From Flavobacterium psychrophilum (GTDB taxonomy: Bacteria; Bacteroidota; Bacteroidia; Flavobacteriales; Flavobacteriaceae): a stretch of DNA of 19,155 nt. How positions within the stretch are numbered: the stretch's first letter is position 1; each line of letters opens with the position of its first letter. The stretch is from contig CALPPS020000045.1 in assembly GCA_943325515.2 (NCBI GenBank), positions 1-19,155 of the forward strand, written 5' to 3'. A program made the position numbers and the translations under genes. The notes under the pieces were generated by a model that saw only the letters and a program-made list of their open reading frames with translations, was not told the DNA's origin and ran no database searches. Of the stretch, positions 6,981-16,254 are shown piece by piece.

Positions 6981-9038
6981 TTAACTAATTAAAGTGCCAT
7001 TAGAAACTCCATCCGCATCAGGATTTACAAAAACTAATTTACCTTCGGCATTATTGGTCATTAAAATCATTCCTTGACTTTCCACTCCACGCAATGCTCT
7101 TGGAGCTAAATTTACTAAAACTGTAACGCGTTTACCAATCACTTCTTCTGGTGAAAAATACTCTGCAATACCCGAAACGATTGTACGGACATCTATTCCA
7201 GTATCTACTTTCAATACTAAAAGTTTGTTGGCTTTTGGCATTTTCTCTGCTTCAATAATCGTTCCTACACGCAAATCTAATTTTGAAAAATCTTCAAAGG
7301 TGGCGGTTGGTTTTTGAGGCTCTACTACTTTGTTATCCATAACATTAGCTTTTTTAGTAGCTTCTAGTTTATCTATTTGTTTTTGTATTTCGGCATCTTC
7401 AATTTGAGCAAATAATATTTCGGCTTCGCCAATTTGGTGTCCCGCTTTGGTTAAATTCCAATGATCAAATTCTAAATTCCAGTGATTAACTTTAATGTTC
7501 AACATATTGGTTAATTTTTTGGAAGTAAAAGGCAAGAAAGGTTCAGATAGGATGGCCAAAGCAGAAGCAATTTGCAACGCTACATACATTTGAGTTTGTA
7601 CTCGTGCAGGGTCAGATTTAACCATTTTCCATGGTTCTTCGTCGGCAAGATATTTATTTCCCAATCGAGCTACATTCATTAATTCGCCTTGTGCTTCTCT
7701 GAAACGGTAACGTTCAATAGAGCTCGAAATCACAGAAGGATAGGCTTTTAATTCGGCTAATGTTTGTTCATCAATATTGGTAAATTCATTGGGTGATGGC
7801 ACAACACCGTTGTAATATTTATTGGTTAAAACCACTACACGATTGATGAAATTACCAAAAACAGCGGCTAATTCGTTATTATTTCTTGCCTGAAAATCTT
7901 TCCAAGTAAAGTCATTGTCTTTAGTTTCAGGTGCATTTGCTGTTAGGGCATAACGCAATACATCTTGCTTATCTGGAAAATCTTGTAAATACTCATGCAA
8001 CCAAACTGCCCAGTTTTTTGAAGTAGAAAGCTTATTGCCTTCTAAGTTCAAGAATTCATTAGCAGGAACATTATCAGGTAAAATATAGGTTCCTTCAGCT
8101 TTCAACATGGCTGGAAAAATAATACAATGGAAAACTATATTATCTTTTCCTATAAAGTGAACCAGTTTAGTATCATCTTTCTTCCAATAATCTTCCCAAT
8201 TTTTACCTTCTTTTGCAGCCCATTCTTTGGTAGCCGAAATGTATCCTATTGGCGCGTCAAACCAAACGTAAAGTTTTTTTCCAGTTGCACCCTCTACTGG
8301 AACATCAATCCCCCAATCTAAATCGCGGGTAACAGCACGAGGTTTTAAACCATCATCTAACCATGATTTTACTTGACCTAGCACATTTACTTTCCAGTCT
8401 TTGACGTGTTCAACTAATATCCATTGGGTTAAAAAATCTTGGTATCTGTCCAAAGGTAAGAACCAATGTTTTGTAGATTTTAAAATTGGGGTTTCACCTG
8501 TTATGGTTGATTTTGGATTGATTAAATCCGTGGCATTTAAGGTAGAACCACAGCGTTCACATTGGTCCCCATAAGCTTCTGGATTTTCACATTTGGGGCA
8601 AGTTCCCGTTACAAAACGGTCGGCCAAAAACTGATCAGCTTTGGCATCATATAATTGTTCGGTAACTTCTTCAATAAAATCGTTGTTATCGTATAATTTT
8701 TTAAAAAATTCCTGTGCCGTATCGTGATGAATTTTGGAAGATGTTCTTGAATAATTATCAAATGAAATTCCAAAATCAAGAAAAGATTTACGAATAATTC
8801 CGTCGTATTTATCAATGACTTGTTGAGGTGTAATACCCTCTTTTTTTGCTTTCATCGATATGGCAACACCGTGTTCATCGCTTCCGCAAATAAAGGCAAC
8901 ATCTTTCCCTTGTAAGCGCAAATAGCGAGCATATATATCAGATGGCACATAAACACCTGCCAAATGACCAATGTGAATTGGGCCATTTGTATAAGGCAAG
9001 GCAGCTGTAATAGTATATCGTTTCGGATTTTCTAACAT
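6981..9038 (-). CDS. metG: Methionyl-tRNA synthetase
   Basis: MetG charges tRNA-Met with methionine using ATP. The 685-residue protein is a full-length, MetG1-type enzyme. The class I signature is HIGH at residues 22-25. The zinc knuckle has Cys at 147, 150, 160 and 163. The KMSKS loop is the variant KLSTS at 336-340. After the anticodon-binding helices, a linker of Lys and Glu leads to the C-terminal tRNA-binding/dimerisation domain (about 580-685) with LDLRVGTI and GMIL motifs, related to Trbp111/EMAP II. A TTG at 9065 also opens the frame, but ATG at 9038 ([20 protein letters not shown]) matches the family opening. It is upstream of the HAD hydrolase gene. No oddities are visible. Confidence 0.97.
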   Translation of the reverse strand: MLENPKRYTITAALPYTNGPIHIGHLAGVYVPSDIYARYLRLQGKDVAFICGSDEHGVAISMKAKKEGITPQQVIDKYDGIIRKSFLDFGISFDNYSRTSSKIHHDTAQEFFKKLYDNNDFIEEVTEQLYDAKADQFLADRFVTGTCPKCENPEAYGDQCERCGSTLNATDLINPKSTITGETPILKSTKHWFLPLDRYQDFLTQWILVEHVKDWKVNVLGQVKSWLDDGLKPRAVTRDLDWGIDVPVEGATGKKLYVWFDAPIGYISATKEWAAKEGKNWEDYWKKDDTKLVHFIGKDNIVFHCIIFPAMLKAEGTYILPDNVPANEFLNLEGNKLSTSKNWAVWLHEYLQDFPDKQDVLRYALTANAPETKDNDFTWKDFQARNNNELAAVFGNFINRVVVLTNKYYNGVVPSPNEFTNIDEQTLAELKAYPSVISSSIERYRFREAQGELMNVARLGNKYLADEEPWKMVKSDPARVQTQMYVALQIASALAILSEPFLPFTSKKLTNMLNIKVNHWNLEFDHWNLTKAGHQIGEAEILFAQIEDAEIQKQIDKLEATKKANVMDNKVVEPQKPTATFEDFSKLDLRVGTIIEAEKMPKANKLLVLKVDTGIDVRTIVSGIAEYFSPEEVIGKRVTVLVNLAPRALRGVESQGMILMTNNAEGKLVFVNPDADGVSNGTLIS

Positions 9039-9079
9039 AAAATTATTTATAACATTCTGAAACAAGTTCAGAAAGATTA

Positions 9080-9087
9080 CAAAAATA
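9080..9087 (-). promoter_or_regulatory. Candidate -7 element for metG
   Basis: TATTTTTG on the minus strand fits TAnnTTTG. It lies 41 bases before the ATG at 9038, leaving a leader of roughly 35 bases. No clear -33 TTTG is visible. Confidence 0.35.
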
Positions 9088-9129
9088 ACTTTTTAGGTAT
9101 GAAAAGACGAATTAATTTTGGGATTTGTT

Positions 9130-9137
9130 TACATTTG
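9130..9137 (+). promoter_or_regulatory. Candidate -7 element for the LD-carboxypeptidase gene
   Basis: TACATTTG fits TAnnTTTG and ends 20 bases before the ATG at 9158. A TTTTG at 9116-9120 is too close to serve as a normal -33 box. Confidence 0.4.
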
Positions 9138-9157
9138 AAACAGTCAATTAAGGATTA

Positions 9158-10114
9158 ATGCGAAAGCTTATTATTTTTATTTTTTTAACTACCATTTCTT
9201 CATATTCTCAACAAAAGATGATTAGACCACCTTATTTACAAAAAGGCGATACAGTTGCCATAGTTTCTACTGCAAGAAAAAACATTGATGATAATTTAAA
9301 ACCTACTTTAGATTTACTTGAAGGCTGGGGTTTAAAAGTGAAACTTGGCAAAACTATTGGACTAGATTATTACCAATTAGCAGGAACAGATGCGCAACGT
9401 GCCGAAGATTTTCAGGAGCAAATGGACAATCCAAACATTAAAGCCATTTGGTGTGTTCGTGGCGGTTATGGAACAGTAAAAATTATTGATAAACTCGATT
9501 TTACGAAATTCAAACAAAACCCAAAATGGATTATCGGTTTTAGTGATGTAACGGTTTTGCATAGTCATTTGAACAGAATGGGATTTGAATCTATTCATGG
9601 TACGATGCCAGTTGCCATTGCAAGAGCTACTGATGAAGCCAAGAATTCATTATGTGCTGCTTTGTTCGGAGATAAACTGGAATATAAATTAGATTGTGAT
9701 GCTTTAAATCATATTGGCAAAGCCAAAGGAGAATTGGTAGGTGGTAATTTATCTATTTTGTTCAGTTTGTTAGGTTCACCATCGGCTATTGATTGTGAGG
9801 GTAAAATACTTTTTATTGAAGATTTAGACGAATATTTATATCATGTGGATAGAATGATGACTAATTTGAAGCGAAATGGATGTTTGTCAAGTTTAAAAGG
9901 AATTATTGTTGGCGCCATGACAGAAATGAAAGACAATGAAATTAAATGGGGAAGAAATGCATTAGAAATTATTGAAGATACGGTTAAAGGCATAAATATT
10001 CCAATAATATATAATTTCCCAGCAGGGCATATAAGAGACAATCGGGCTTTAATTTTTGGAAGGCAAGTTTTAATAGAAGTTACCGCAGAAGAAAGCAAAG
10101 TGTATTTTGATTGA
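9158..10114 (+). CDS. LD-carboxypeptidase (peptidase S66), exported
   Basis: S66 enzymes cut the L,D-bond of murein tetrapeptides, releasing the terminal D-Ala during peptidoglycan turnover. The 318-residue protein has the Ser-Glu-His triad: Ser129 in IGFSDVT, Glu221 in FIEDLDEYLYHVDRMM, and His291 in FPAGHIRDN. The family motif WCVRGGYG is at 98-105, and the length is normal. The first 18 residues are a hydrophobic signal peptide ending SYSQQ, so this form is probably periplasmic; the E. coli LdcA counterpart is cytoplasmic. A periplasmic place would fit remodelling of the sacculus rather than recycling. It is followed by yraN after a 144-base repeat-rich spacer. Another cell-wall enzyme, an L,D-transpeptidase, lies at the right end of the window. 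Confidence 0.93.
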   Translation: MRKLIIFIFLTTISSYSQQKMIRPPYLQKGDTVAIVSTARKNIDDNLKPTLDLLEGWGLKVKLGKTIGLDYYQLAGTDAQRAEDFQEQMDNPNIKAIWCVRGGYGTVKIIDKLDFTKFKQNPKWIIGFSDVTVLHSHLNRMGFESIHGTMPVAIARATDEAKNSLCAALFGDKLEYKLDCDALNHIGKAKGELVGGNLSILFSLLGSPSAIDCEGKILFIEDLDEYLYHVDRMMTNLKRNGCLSSLKGIIVGAMTEMKDNEIKWGRNALEIIEDTVKGINIPIIYNFPAGHIRDNRALIFGRQVLIEVTAEESKVYFD

Positions 10115-10115
10115 G

Positions 10116-10247
10116 GATTAAAGATTAACGCTTTTTTGATTTCTGAATTCAAAAAGCAAAAATTCACATTCTCTATTCTAATTCATTCAAAAAAAAACTA
10201 ACTTCAAAAATTCTAAAATTCTAAAATCAAAAATCGTTAATCAACAA
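10116..10247. repeat. Imperfect inverted repeat of about 34 nt flanking a low-complexity core
   Basis: The reverse complement of 10116-10149 aligns with 10216-10247. The aligned blocks are AATTC, then AAATCAAAAA, then CGTTAATC, then AATC, about 27 of 34 columns identical with one single-base gap. The arms are separated by 66 AT-rich bases. The left arm also contains a local hairpin, GCTTTTT...AAAAAGC at 10130-10157, with no T-run. The right arm carries tandem TTCTAAAA copies (10211-10218, 10219-10226) and a further TCTAAAAT close to the yraN start. It could be a degenerate intergenic repeat or a long stem in the mRNA. Confidence 0.5.
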
Positions 10248-10258
10248 TCTAAAATCTC

Positions 10259-10618
10259 ATGGCAGAACATAATGAACTGGGAAAATTAGGAGAAGAATTG
10301 GCTGTAGCTTTTTTAGAAAAAAATAGCTATTCCATTCTGGAAACTAACTGGACATTTCAAAAAGCAGAGATTGACATTATTGCTCAAAAAGAAAATATTC
10401 TATCAATTATTGAAGTAAAAACACGTTCTTCTATAGATTTTGGATTGCCACAGGATTTTGTTAAACCAAAGAAAATACAACTGCTAGTTAAAGCGGTAAA
10501 TGAATATGTAATTTCAAATGATTTAGAGGTAGAAGTTAGGTTTGACATAATCGCTATTTATAAAGAAGAAAATAATTATAAAATAGACCATATAGAAGAT
10601 GCTTTTTTTTATTTTTAG
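10259..10618 (+). CDS. YraN/UPF0102-family endonuclease-like protein
   Basis: A 119-residue protein of the YraN (UPF0102) family, with a PD-(D/E)xK nuclease-type fold resembling Holliday-junction resolvases. Family marks are NELGKLGEELA with Glu12, AEIDIIA with Glu37 and Asp39, and IEVKTR with Glu52 and Lys54. Together these make the acidic/Lys active-site pattern. VRFDIIAIY near the end is the last conserved strand. The length is normal. Biochemical function is not settled for the family; a DNA-processing role is inferred from fold. It may be co-transcribed with the LD-carboxypeptidase, though the spacer is long and no -7 box is visible in it. The ATG at 10259 directly follows an AT-rich stretch without a Shine-Dalgarno sequence. 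Confidence 0.9.
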   Translation: MAEHNELGKLGEELAVAFLEKNSYSILETNWTFQKAEIDIIAQKENILSIIEVKTRSSIDFGLPQDFVKPKKIQLLVKAVNEYVISNDLEVEVRFDIIAIYKEENNYKIDHIEDAFFYF

Positions 10619-10648
10619 CTTAATGAATCTAATAATTTTAGAAAATGA

Positions 10649-10678
10649 TTTGTTTTGAGTTCGATTTCAGTAACTTTA
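10649..10678 (+). promoter_or_regulatory. Bacteroidetes-type promoter for the T9SS metalloprotease gene
   Basis: TTTG (10649-10652), exactly 18 bases, then TAACTTTA (10671-10678). This matches the TTTG / TAnnTTTG pattern apart from the last base. Transcription would start near 10684, about 11 bases before the ATG at 10695. Confidence 0.55.
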
Positions 10679-10694
10679 ATAATAAAAAATTATT

Positions 10695-12875
10695 ATGAAA
10701 AAATATTTTTTCATTGCAGTTGTTTTGAATTTTTTTTCAATCAATGCCCAAAATAAAATAGCTGAAAAAGTAGCAGAATTGCAAACTTTAAACGCAAGTT
10801 TTAAGAGTATCTCTGTACTAATTCCTTCAGAAAATGCTATTACTAATGAAATTAATAAAGTAGTTGAAAACGCTACTTTAGCAACTGCAAATCTGGATAA
10901 AATTAACGAAATTGTTACAAACCAATACGACTATTTAACATTAGAAATTCCATATCAAAACGAAACTATTTCGGTTCATTTATATAAAGTAAATCCTTTT
11001 TTAGAAGGCTTTCATGTGGATACAGATAAAGGCAAAAACATTTCATACGAAAAAGGAGTTTACTATAGAGGAATTATTAATGGAAAACCAAATTCAGTTG
11101 CTTCTTTTAATTTTTTTAATGGCGAATTTAATGGAATTGTTTCAAGTGCAGCAATAGGAAACTTAGTTATAGGCAAACTCGATAAGCCCAATAATCAAAA
11201 AGAGTATATAGTGTATTCTGACACTAAAATGAAAGTGTTTAATCAGTTTGAATGTCACACAAAAGAGGGCACTATAACGAACAAATCAATTAAGAAATCC
11301 AATAGTAATAGTGATAAATGTGTCGCTATATATTTTGAAATTGATACTAATTTGTTTCAAGAAAATAACTCAGACACCACCATTACTTCTAATTGGATGA
11401 CTTCTATTTTTAATAATGTTCAAACTTTATATTATAATGATGGAATTTCGGTAGGTTTAAAGTCAATTTTTATTTGGACTGAAGCTGACCCTTATAATGG
11501 AATTGGAACAAATTCGGAGGCTTATTTAAATGCTTTTCGTAGTATAAGAACTGTTTTTGATGGCGATGTGGGTATGCTAGTAGGTAAAGATCCCGGAGGC
11601 TTAGGAGGCGTTGCTTTTTTAGATACCATTTGTACAAGTATTAATTATAGCTATTCAGATTTAAATGGAATTAGCGTTGCAACATTCCCAACTTTTTCTT
11701 GGACAGTTGAAGTAATAACTCACGAATTTGGACATTCATTAGGTTCACCGCATACTCATGCCTGTTTTTGGAATGGAAATAATACTGTAATAGATGGTTG
11801 TGGAACTCAGGCAGGTTATCCTGATAATAGCTCAGGGGAATGCACTTCAATTGGCCCTATTCCTTCTACAGATGAAAAAGGAACCATTATGAGTTATTGT
11901 CATTTAATTTCAGAGGTAGGAATAAGTTTTAATAATGGATTTGGACCACAACCTGCCGCTTATATTCGTAATAATGTCAATAATAAAACTTGTTTAAGTT
12001 CAGATTGTGTTAGCAGTTGTCCAAATACTGTTACTGCTATTACAGCTTCAAATATAACTAACAATTCAGTAGATATTACATGGAGCGATATAGGCTCAAC
12101 AGCTTTATGGGAAGTAGCCGTTACGCCATTTTCTGCATTAACTGATGTTTGGAATACAGTTACTACTCCCAGTTATGCCGCAATAGAATTAACATCAAAT
12201 ACTTATTACAACATAAAAGTTAGACCTTTATGCAATGGTATTGAGCCAGCCATAAGGGAAAAAGTATTTGCTACCTCCACAGATAATTTCTGCGACAGTG
12301 TTCCATTTACGGATACAGGAGGAACAACGAACAATTATTCAGATATGCAATCTTGGGTAAGGACTATGACTCCATATGACATCGGTTTAAAATTAAGTGT
12401 GACATTTTTAAATTTTAGTCTTGAAAATAATTATGATTTTTTATATGTTTATGATGGTCCTAACGAGTTTTCTCCTGATTTAAGTTCAGGTGGATTTACA
12501 GGAACATTTGTACCTGATCCTATTAATTCAACCGCTGCTGATGGTTCGCTTACTTTTAAGTTTACATCAGATGAAGCAATTGTAGATTATGGTTGGGATG
12601 CAATTATTACATGCACAGGAACTTTAGGAATAGCTAACAGTAATTATTTAGATTATAGTTATTATCCTAATCCAACCAATGGAAAAATAATCATAACTTC
12701 CAAAGATACTATAACTGATGTTGCCGTCTATACTATTGCAGGTCAATTGTTGTTAAACCAAAAAAATAATGGTTTAACAACTAGTGTTGATGTCTCAAAA
12801 TTTGCAACGGGCACTTATTTCTTCAAATTAAAGTTTAATGAAAAAGAAGCCAACTTCAAGGTTTTGAAAATGTAG
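10695..12875 (+). CDS. Secreted metzincin metalloprotease with FnIII-like, CUB-like and T9SS sorting domains
   Basis: A 726-residue multidomain secreted zinc protease. A signal peptide (residues 1-18, ending INAQ) is followed by a propeptide of roughly 185 residues. The catalytic domain (about 206-435) has the metzincin motif HEFGHSLGSPH at 343-353, giving zinc ligands His343, His347 and His353 and catalytic Glu344. A Met-turn follows at GTIMSYC (Met399). This is reprolysin-like (M12-type). Then come a fibronectin-III-like domain (about 443-527) and a CUB-like domain (about 533-640, with YDFLYVYDGP). The last 70 residues form a type A T9SS C-terminal domain (YYPNPTNGK, GTYFFKL, FKVLKM). Export across the outer membrane by T9SS with removal of that domain is known for the family. 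Substrate is unknown. Its stop is 13 bases from the converging mfd stop, with no hairpin between. Confidence 0.93.
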   Translation: MKKYFFIAVVLNFFSINAQNKIAEKVAELQTLNASFKSISVLIPSENAITNEINKVVENATLATANLDKINEIVTNQYDYLTLEIPYQNETISVHLYKVNPFLEGFHVDTDKGKNISYEKGVYYRGIINGKPNSVASFNFFNGEFNGIVSSAAIGNLVIGKLDKPNNQKEYIVYSDTKMKVFNQFECHTKEGTITNKSIKKSNSNSDKCVAIYFEIDTNLFQENNSDTTITSNWMTSIFNNVQTLYYNDGISVGLKSIFIWTEADPYNGIGTNSEAYLNAFRSIRTVFDGDVGMLVGKDPGGLGGVAFLDTICTSINYSYSDLNGISVATFPTFSWTVEVITHEFGHSLGSPHTHACFWNGNNTVIDGCGTQAGYPDNSSGECTSIGPIPSTDEKGTIMSYCHLISEVGISFNNGFGPQPAAYIRNNVNNKTCLSSDCVSSCPNTVTAITASNITNNSVDITWSDIGSTALWEVAVTPFSALTDVWNTVTTPSYAAIELTSNTYYNIKVRPLCNGIEPAIREKVFATSTDNFCDSVPFTDTGGTTNNYSDMQSWVRTMTPYDIGLKLSVTFLNFSLENNYDFLYVYDGPNEFSPDLSSGGFTGTFVPDPINSTAADGSLTFKFTSDEAIVDYGWDAIITCTGTLGIANSNYLDYSYYPNPTNGKIIITSKDTITDVAVYTIAGQLLLNQKNNGLTTSVDVSKFATGTYFFKLKFNEKEANFKVLKM

Positions 12876-12888
12876 TTTTAAATTTATT

Positions 12889-15800
12889 TTAATTCTTCAT
12901 CAATTCCATGAACTCCAATGCTCGCGAAATTGACTTCACATTTTCAAAAGTGAGTAATAATCGCAAGCCGTTTTTGGTTTCTTTCTCCTTCATTTTACAA
13001 AGGTTACCATGTTGCTGAACAAACTGCAGCATGTGACGGAATTGCTTCGAATTATAATAAGCTGATTGCTGGTCTGAAACAAAATACCCAATCAGTTTGC
13101 CTTGCTTCATTACGATACGCTCTATTCCCATTTGAATAGCAATCCACTTGATGCGAATACTGTTTAATAAAGCTTTGGCTTCTTGTGGTAAAGGTCCAAA
13201 TCGGTCTATGAGTTTGATTTCATAGGCCAACAAACCATCTTCATCTTTAATAGTTCCTAGTTCATTATACAAATTCAAACGCTCAGATATATTATTGATA
13301 TATTCATCAGGAAACAGCAATTCAAAGTCGGTATCTATCTGAAGGTCTTTTACATATTCTTTATTTTCGTCTTCATTTCCATTATCATACAAATCCTTAA
13401 ACTCGTTTTCTTTTAACTCTTCAATAGCTTCGTTCATAATTTTTTGATAGGTTTCAAAACCAATTTCGTTGATGAAACCACTTTGTTCACCTCCTAATAA
13501 ATCTCCCGCACCACGAATTTCTAAATCTTTCATAGCAATATTGAAACCGCTGCCCAATTCACTAAATTGTTCCAAAGCCTGAATTCGTTTACGAGCATCA
13601 TCAGTCATCGCAGAATAGGGCGGACATATAAAATAACAAAACGCTTTCTTGTTACTTCTACCCACTCTTCCTCGCATTTGATGCAAATCAGAAAGCCCAA
13701 AATTATTAGCATTGTTGATGAAAATCGTATTGGCATTCGGCACATCCAAACCACTTTCGATAATAGTGGTGGCGACCAAAACATCAAAATCGCCATTCAT
13801 AAAACCAAGCATTAGTTCTTCCAGCTTTGTGCCTTCCATTTGTCCGTGACCAATACCAACGCGTGCATCAGGAACTAATCGCTGTATCATTCCTGCAATT
13901 TCTTTAATATTTTCAATTCGGTTATTGATAAAAAAGACTTGACCGTTTCGTTGAATCTCATAGGATATTGCATCACGAATCAGCTCCTCATTAAAACCTA
14001 CTACTTGTGATTCTATAGGGTAGCGATTAGGAGGTGGTGTTGTGATGACTGATAAATCTCGGGCTGCCATCAAAGAAAATTGAAGTGTTCTTGGAATTGG
14101 TGTAGCAGTTAAAGTTAGCGTATCAACATTTGCTGCTATGGTTTTCAATTTGTCTTTTACATTGACCCCAAATTTTTGCTCTTCATCTACAATTAATAAC
14201 CCCAAATCTTTAAAAACTACATTTTTATTGACCAATTGATGTGTGCCAATAATAATATCCAATTTCCCGGAAGCTAATTCTTCCAAAGTTTGCGCTTTTT
14301 GTTTAGCAGTTCGGAAACGATTTAAATAACCCACACGAACAGGCATTTCTTTTAATCTTTCTGTAAAAGTTCGATAATGTTGGTAGGCCAAAATGGTAGT
14401 TGGCACCAAAATAGCCACTTGTTTACTGTTGTCCACCGCTTTGAAAGCAGCACGAATAGCTACTTCAGTTTTTCCAAAACCTACATCACCACACACTAAG
14501 CGATCCATTGGGCGGTCTTTTTCCATATCGGCTTTTACGTCTTGCGTGGCGGTAATTTGGTCTGGGGTGTCTTCGTAAATAAAAGAACTTTCTAATTCTT
14601 TTTGCAAATAACTATCGGGCGCAAACTGGAAACCTTTTTCTAGTCTTCGCTTGGCATAAAGTTGAATTAGGTTAAAGGCAATATGTTTTACTCGCGCTTT
14701 GGTTTTTTGTTTTAAAACTTTCCAAGCATTCGAACCTAGTTTGTAGATCTTTGGAGGTGTACCGTCTTTGCCGCTATATTTGGAGATTTTATGCAGCGAA
14801 TGAACGCTCACATACACAATATCATTATCGGCATAAACGAGTTTAATAGCTTCTTGTGTTTTCCCTTCTACCTGAATTTTTTGCAAACCTCCAAACTTTC
14901 CAATTCCGTGATCAATATGCGTTACATAATCGCCAACAGATAAAGAATTTAGTTCTTTTAGCGTTAGTGTTTGCTTTTTGGAATAACCATTTTTGATACT
15001 GAATTTATGATAACGTTCAAAAATTTGGTGGTCAGTATAGCAGGCAATTTGGTTTTCTTCATCAATGAAACCTTGATATAGCGAAGCAACAATAGTGTGG
15101 TATTGATTACGAACATTCTCATGATTGGCCTCGTCTAAGCTTTCAAAAATATCATGAAACCGATTGGCTTGCCCTTCATTAGAACAGAATAGATAATTGG
15201 TATAGCCATTAAAATGATTATCACTCAAATTATTTAATAGTAAATCAAATTGTTTGTTGAATGAAGGTTGAGGTTGTATATGATATTCAAAAGTTTTAGT
15301 AGTTTTAAACAGCGGTTTGTTGGATAATTCGATGATAGAAAAATCCAATGCTTTTCGCAAAAACCCTTCTTGATTTAAAAACAAATGTTCTGGAGAAGCA
15401 TGTTTGATATCATTAGATAGTTTATCGAAGGTTTCTATTGCTTTGGCAAAAAGTTTATCGAGTTGTGAAGTTAAAAAAGGGGTATTCTCTATACATAAAA
15501 CCGTTTTATCACTTATATAATCAAGGAAACTTTCTCGATTTTCTTTGATGAATTTATTTTCTAGATTGGGAATTATTGTAATCTTGTTTTGTTTTTCTAC
15601 TGATAGTTGGGTTTCCACATCAAAGGTTCTGATGCTGTCCACTTCATTACCAAAAAATTCGATACGATAAGGATTGTCATTGGAAAATGAAAAGACATCT
15701 AAAATTCCACCACGAACCGAAAACTCTCCTGGTTCAGTAATAAAATCGACGCGTTTGAATTCATATTCAAATAAAACTTCGTTGATAAAATCAATAGAAA

Positions 15801-16251
15801 CATTTTCGCCAACTGCAATTTTCAACGTGTTTTTGTCTAATTCTTTTCGGGTAACTACTTTTTCAAAAAGTGCTTCGGGATACGTAACAATTACAGCAGG
15901 TTTTTTGCGAGAATTAATTCTATTCAATACTTCAGAACGTAGCAAAACATTTGCATTATCAGTTTCTTCAATTTGATAAGGTCTGCGATAGGAACTAGGA
16001 TAGAACAGCACATCATTGGCGCCAATCATTTGCTCCAAATCATTAAGAATATAGGCCGCTTCTTCCTTTTCGTTTAGAATGAGCAAAAAAGGTTTTTCAC
16101 TTTTTTTAAAAATGGCCTGAAAAACAAAAGATAACGATGAACCTAATAGTCCTTTCAACTGAATTTTAGTCAAAGGATTTTCAAGGGCCTCTATAATTTG
16201 CTTGACTTTCGCCGAATGCAGATAACTGTTGTATAAGGAATCTTGGCTCAA
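12889..16251 (-). CDS. mfd: Transcription-repair coupling factor Mfd (TTG start)
   Basis: Mfd displaces RNA polymerase stalled at DNA damage and recruits UvrA. The 1120-residue protein is full length. The N-terminal UvrB-like module (about 1-340) has the degenerate GLLGSSLSF in place of a Walker A. An RNA-polymerase-interaction (CarD-like) domain lies at about 433-500 (GDYVTHIDHGIGKF). The RecA-like translocase has Walker A GDVGFGKT at 588-595, DEEQ at 689-692, and TATPIPRTL near 711. Motif VI, QMRGRVGRS, is near 860, and the TRCF C-terminal domain is around 1000-1100. The start is TTG: the upstream gene's TAA stop is in frame two codons before it and no ATG follows until well inside the domain. 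It is 3 bases downstream of the lipoprotein gene. Confidence 0.96.
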   Translation of the reverse strand: MSQDSLYNSYLHSAKVKQIIEALENPLTKIQLKGLLGSSLSFVFQAIFKKSEKPFLLILNEKEEAAYILNDLEQMIGANDVLFYPSSYRRPYQIEETDNANVLLRSEVLNRINSRKKPAVIVTYPEALFEKVVTRKELDKNTLKIAVGENVSIDFINEVLFEYEFKRVDFITEPGEFSVRGGILDVFSFSNDNPYRIEFFGNEVDSIRTFDVETQLSVEKQNKITIIPNLENKFIKENRESFLDYISDKTVLCIENTPFLTSQLDKLFAKAIETFDKLSNDIKHASPEHLFLNQEGFLRKALDFSIIELSNKPLFKTTKTFEYHIQPQPSFNKQFDLLLNNLSDNHFNGYTNYLFCSNEGQANRFHDIFESLDEANHENVRNQYHTIVASLYQGFIDEENQIACYTDHQIFERYHKFSIKNGYSKKQTLTLKELNSLSVGDYVTHIDHGIGKFGGLQKIQVEGKTQEAIKLVYADNDIVYVSVHSLHKISKYSGKDGTPPKIYKLGSNAWKVLKQKTKARVKHIAFNLIQLYAKRRLEKGFQFAPDSYLQKELESSFIYEDTPDQITATQDVKADMEKDRPMDRLVCGDVGFGKTEVAIRAAFKAVDNSKQVAILVPTTILAYQHYRTFTERLKEMPVRVGYLNRFRTAKQKAQTLEELASGKLDIIIGTHQLVNKNVVFKDLGLLIVDEEQKFGVNVKDKLKTIAANVDTLTLTATPIPRTLQFSLMAARDLSVITTPPPNRYPIESQVVGFNEELIRDAISYEIQRNGQVFFINNRIENIKEIAGMIQRLVPDARVGIGHGQMEGTKLEELMLGFMNGDFDVLVATTIIESGLDVPNANTIFINNANNFGLSDLHQMRGRVGRSNKKAFCYFICPPYSAMTDDARKRIQALEQFSELGSGFNIAMKDLEIRGAGDLLGGEQSGFINEIGFETYQKIMNEAIEELKENEFKDLYDNGNEDENKEYVKDLQIDTDFELLFPDEYINNISERLNLYNELGTIKDEDGLLAYEIKLIDRFGPLPQEAKALLNSIRIKWIAIQMGIERIVMKQGKLIGYFVSDQQSAYYNSKQFRHMLQFVQQHGNLCKMKEKETKNGLRLLLTFENVKSISRALEFMELMKN

Positions 16252-16254
16252 AGT

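Noticed and set aside
9039..9065. Upstream TTG start for metG at 9065
   Set aside because: The extra nine residues do not belong to the family; ATG at 9038 gives the usual opening.
9047..9071. CTGAA/TTCAG hairpin in the metG leader, considered as a T-box-like element
   Set aside because: Stem of only 5 bp, and nothing like T-box conserved sequence; a leader of this length cannot hold a riboswitch.
9841..10167. Minus-strand open frame of 108 codons opposite the LD-carboxypeptidase gene
   Set aside because: It overlaps the conserved Glu/His region of the S66 enzyme and shows no family features.
15674..15976. Plus-strand open frame of 100 codons within mfd
   Set aside because: Antisense to a conserved part of mfd, with no recognisable protein features.
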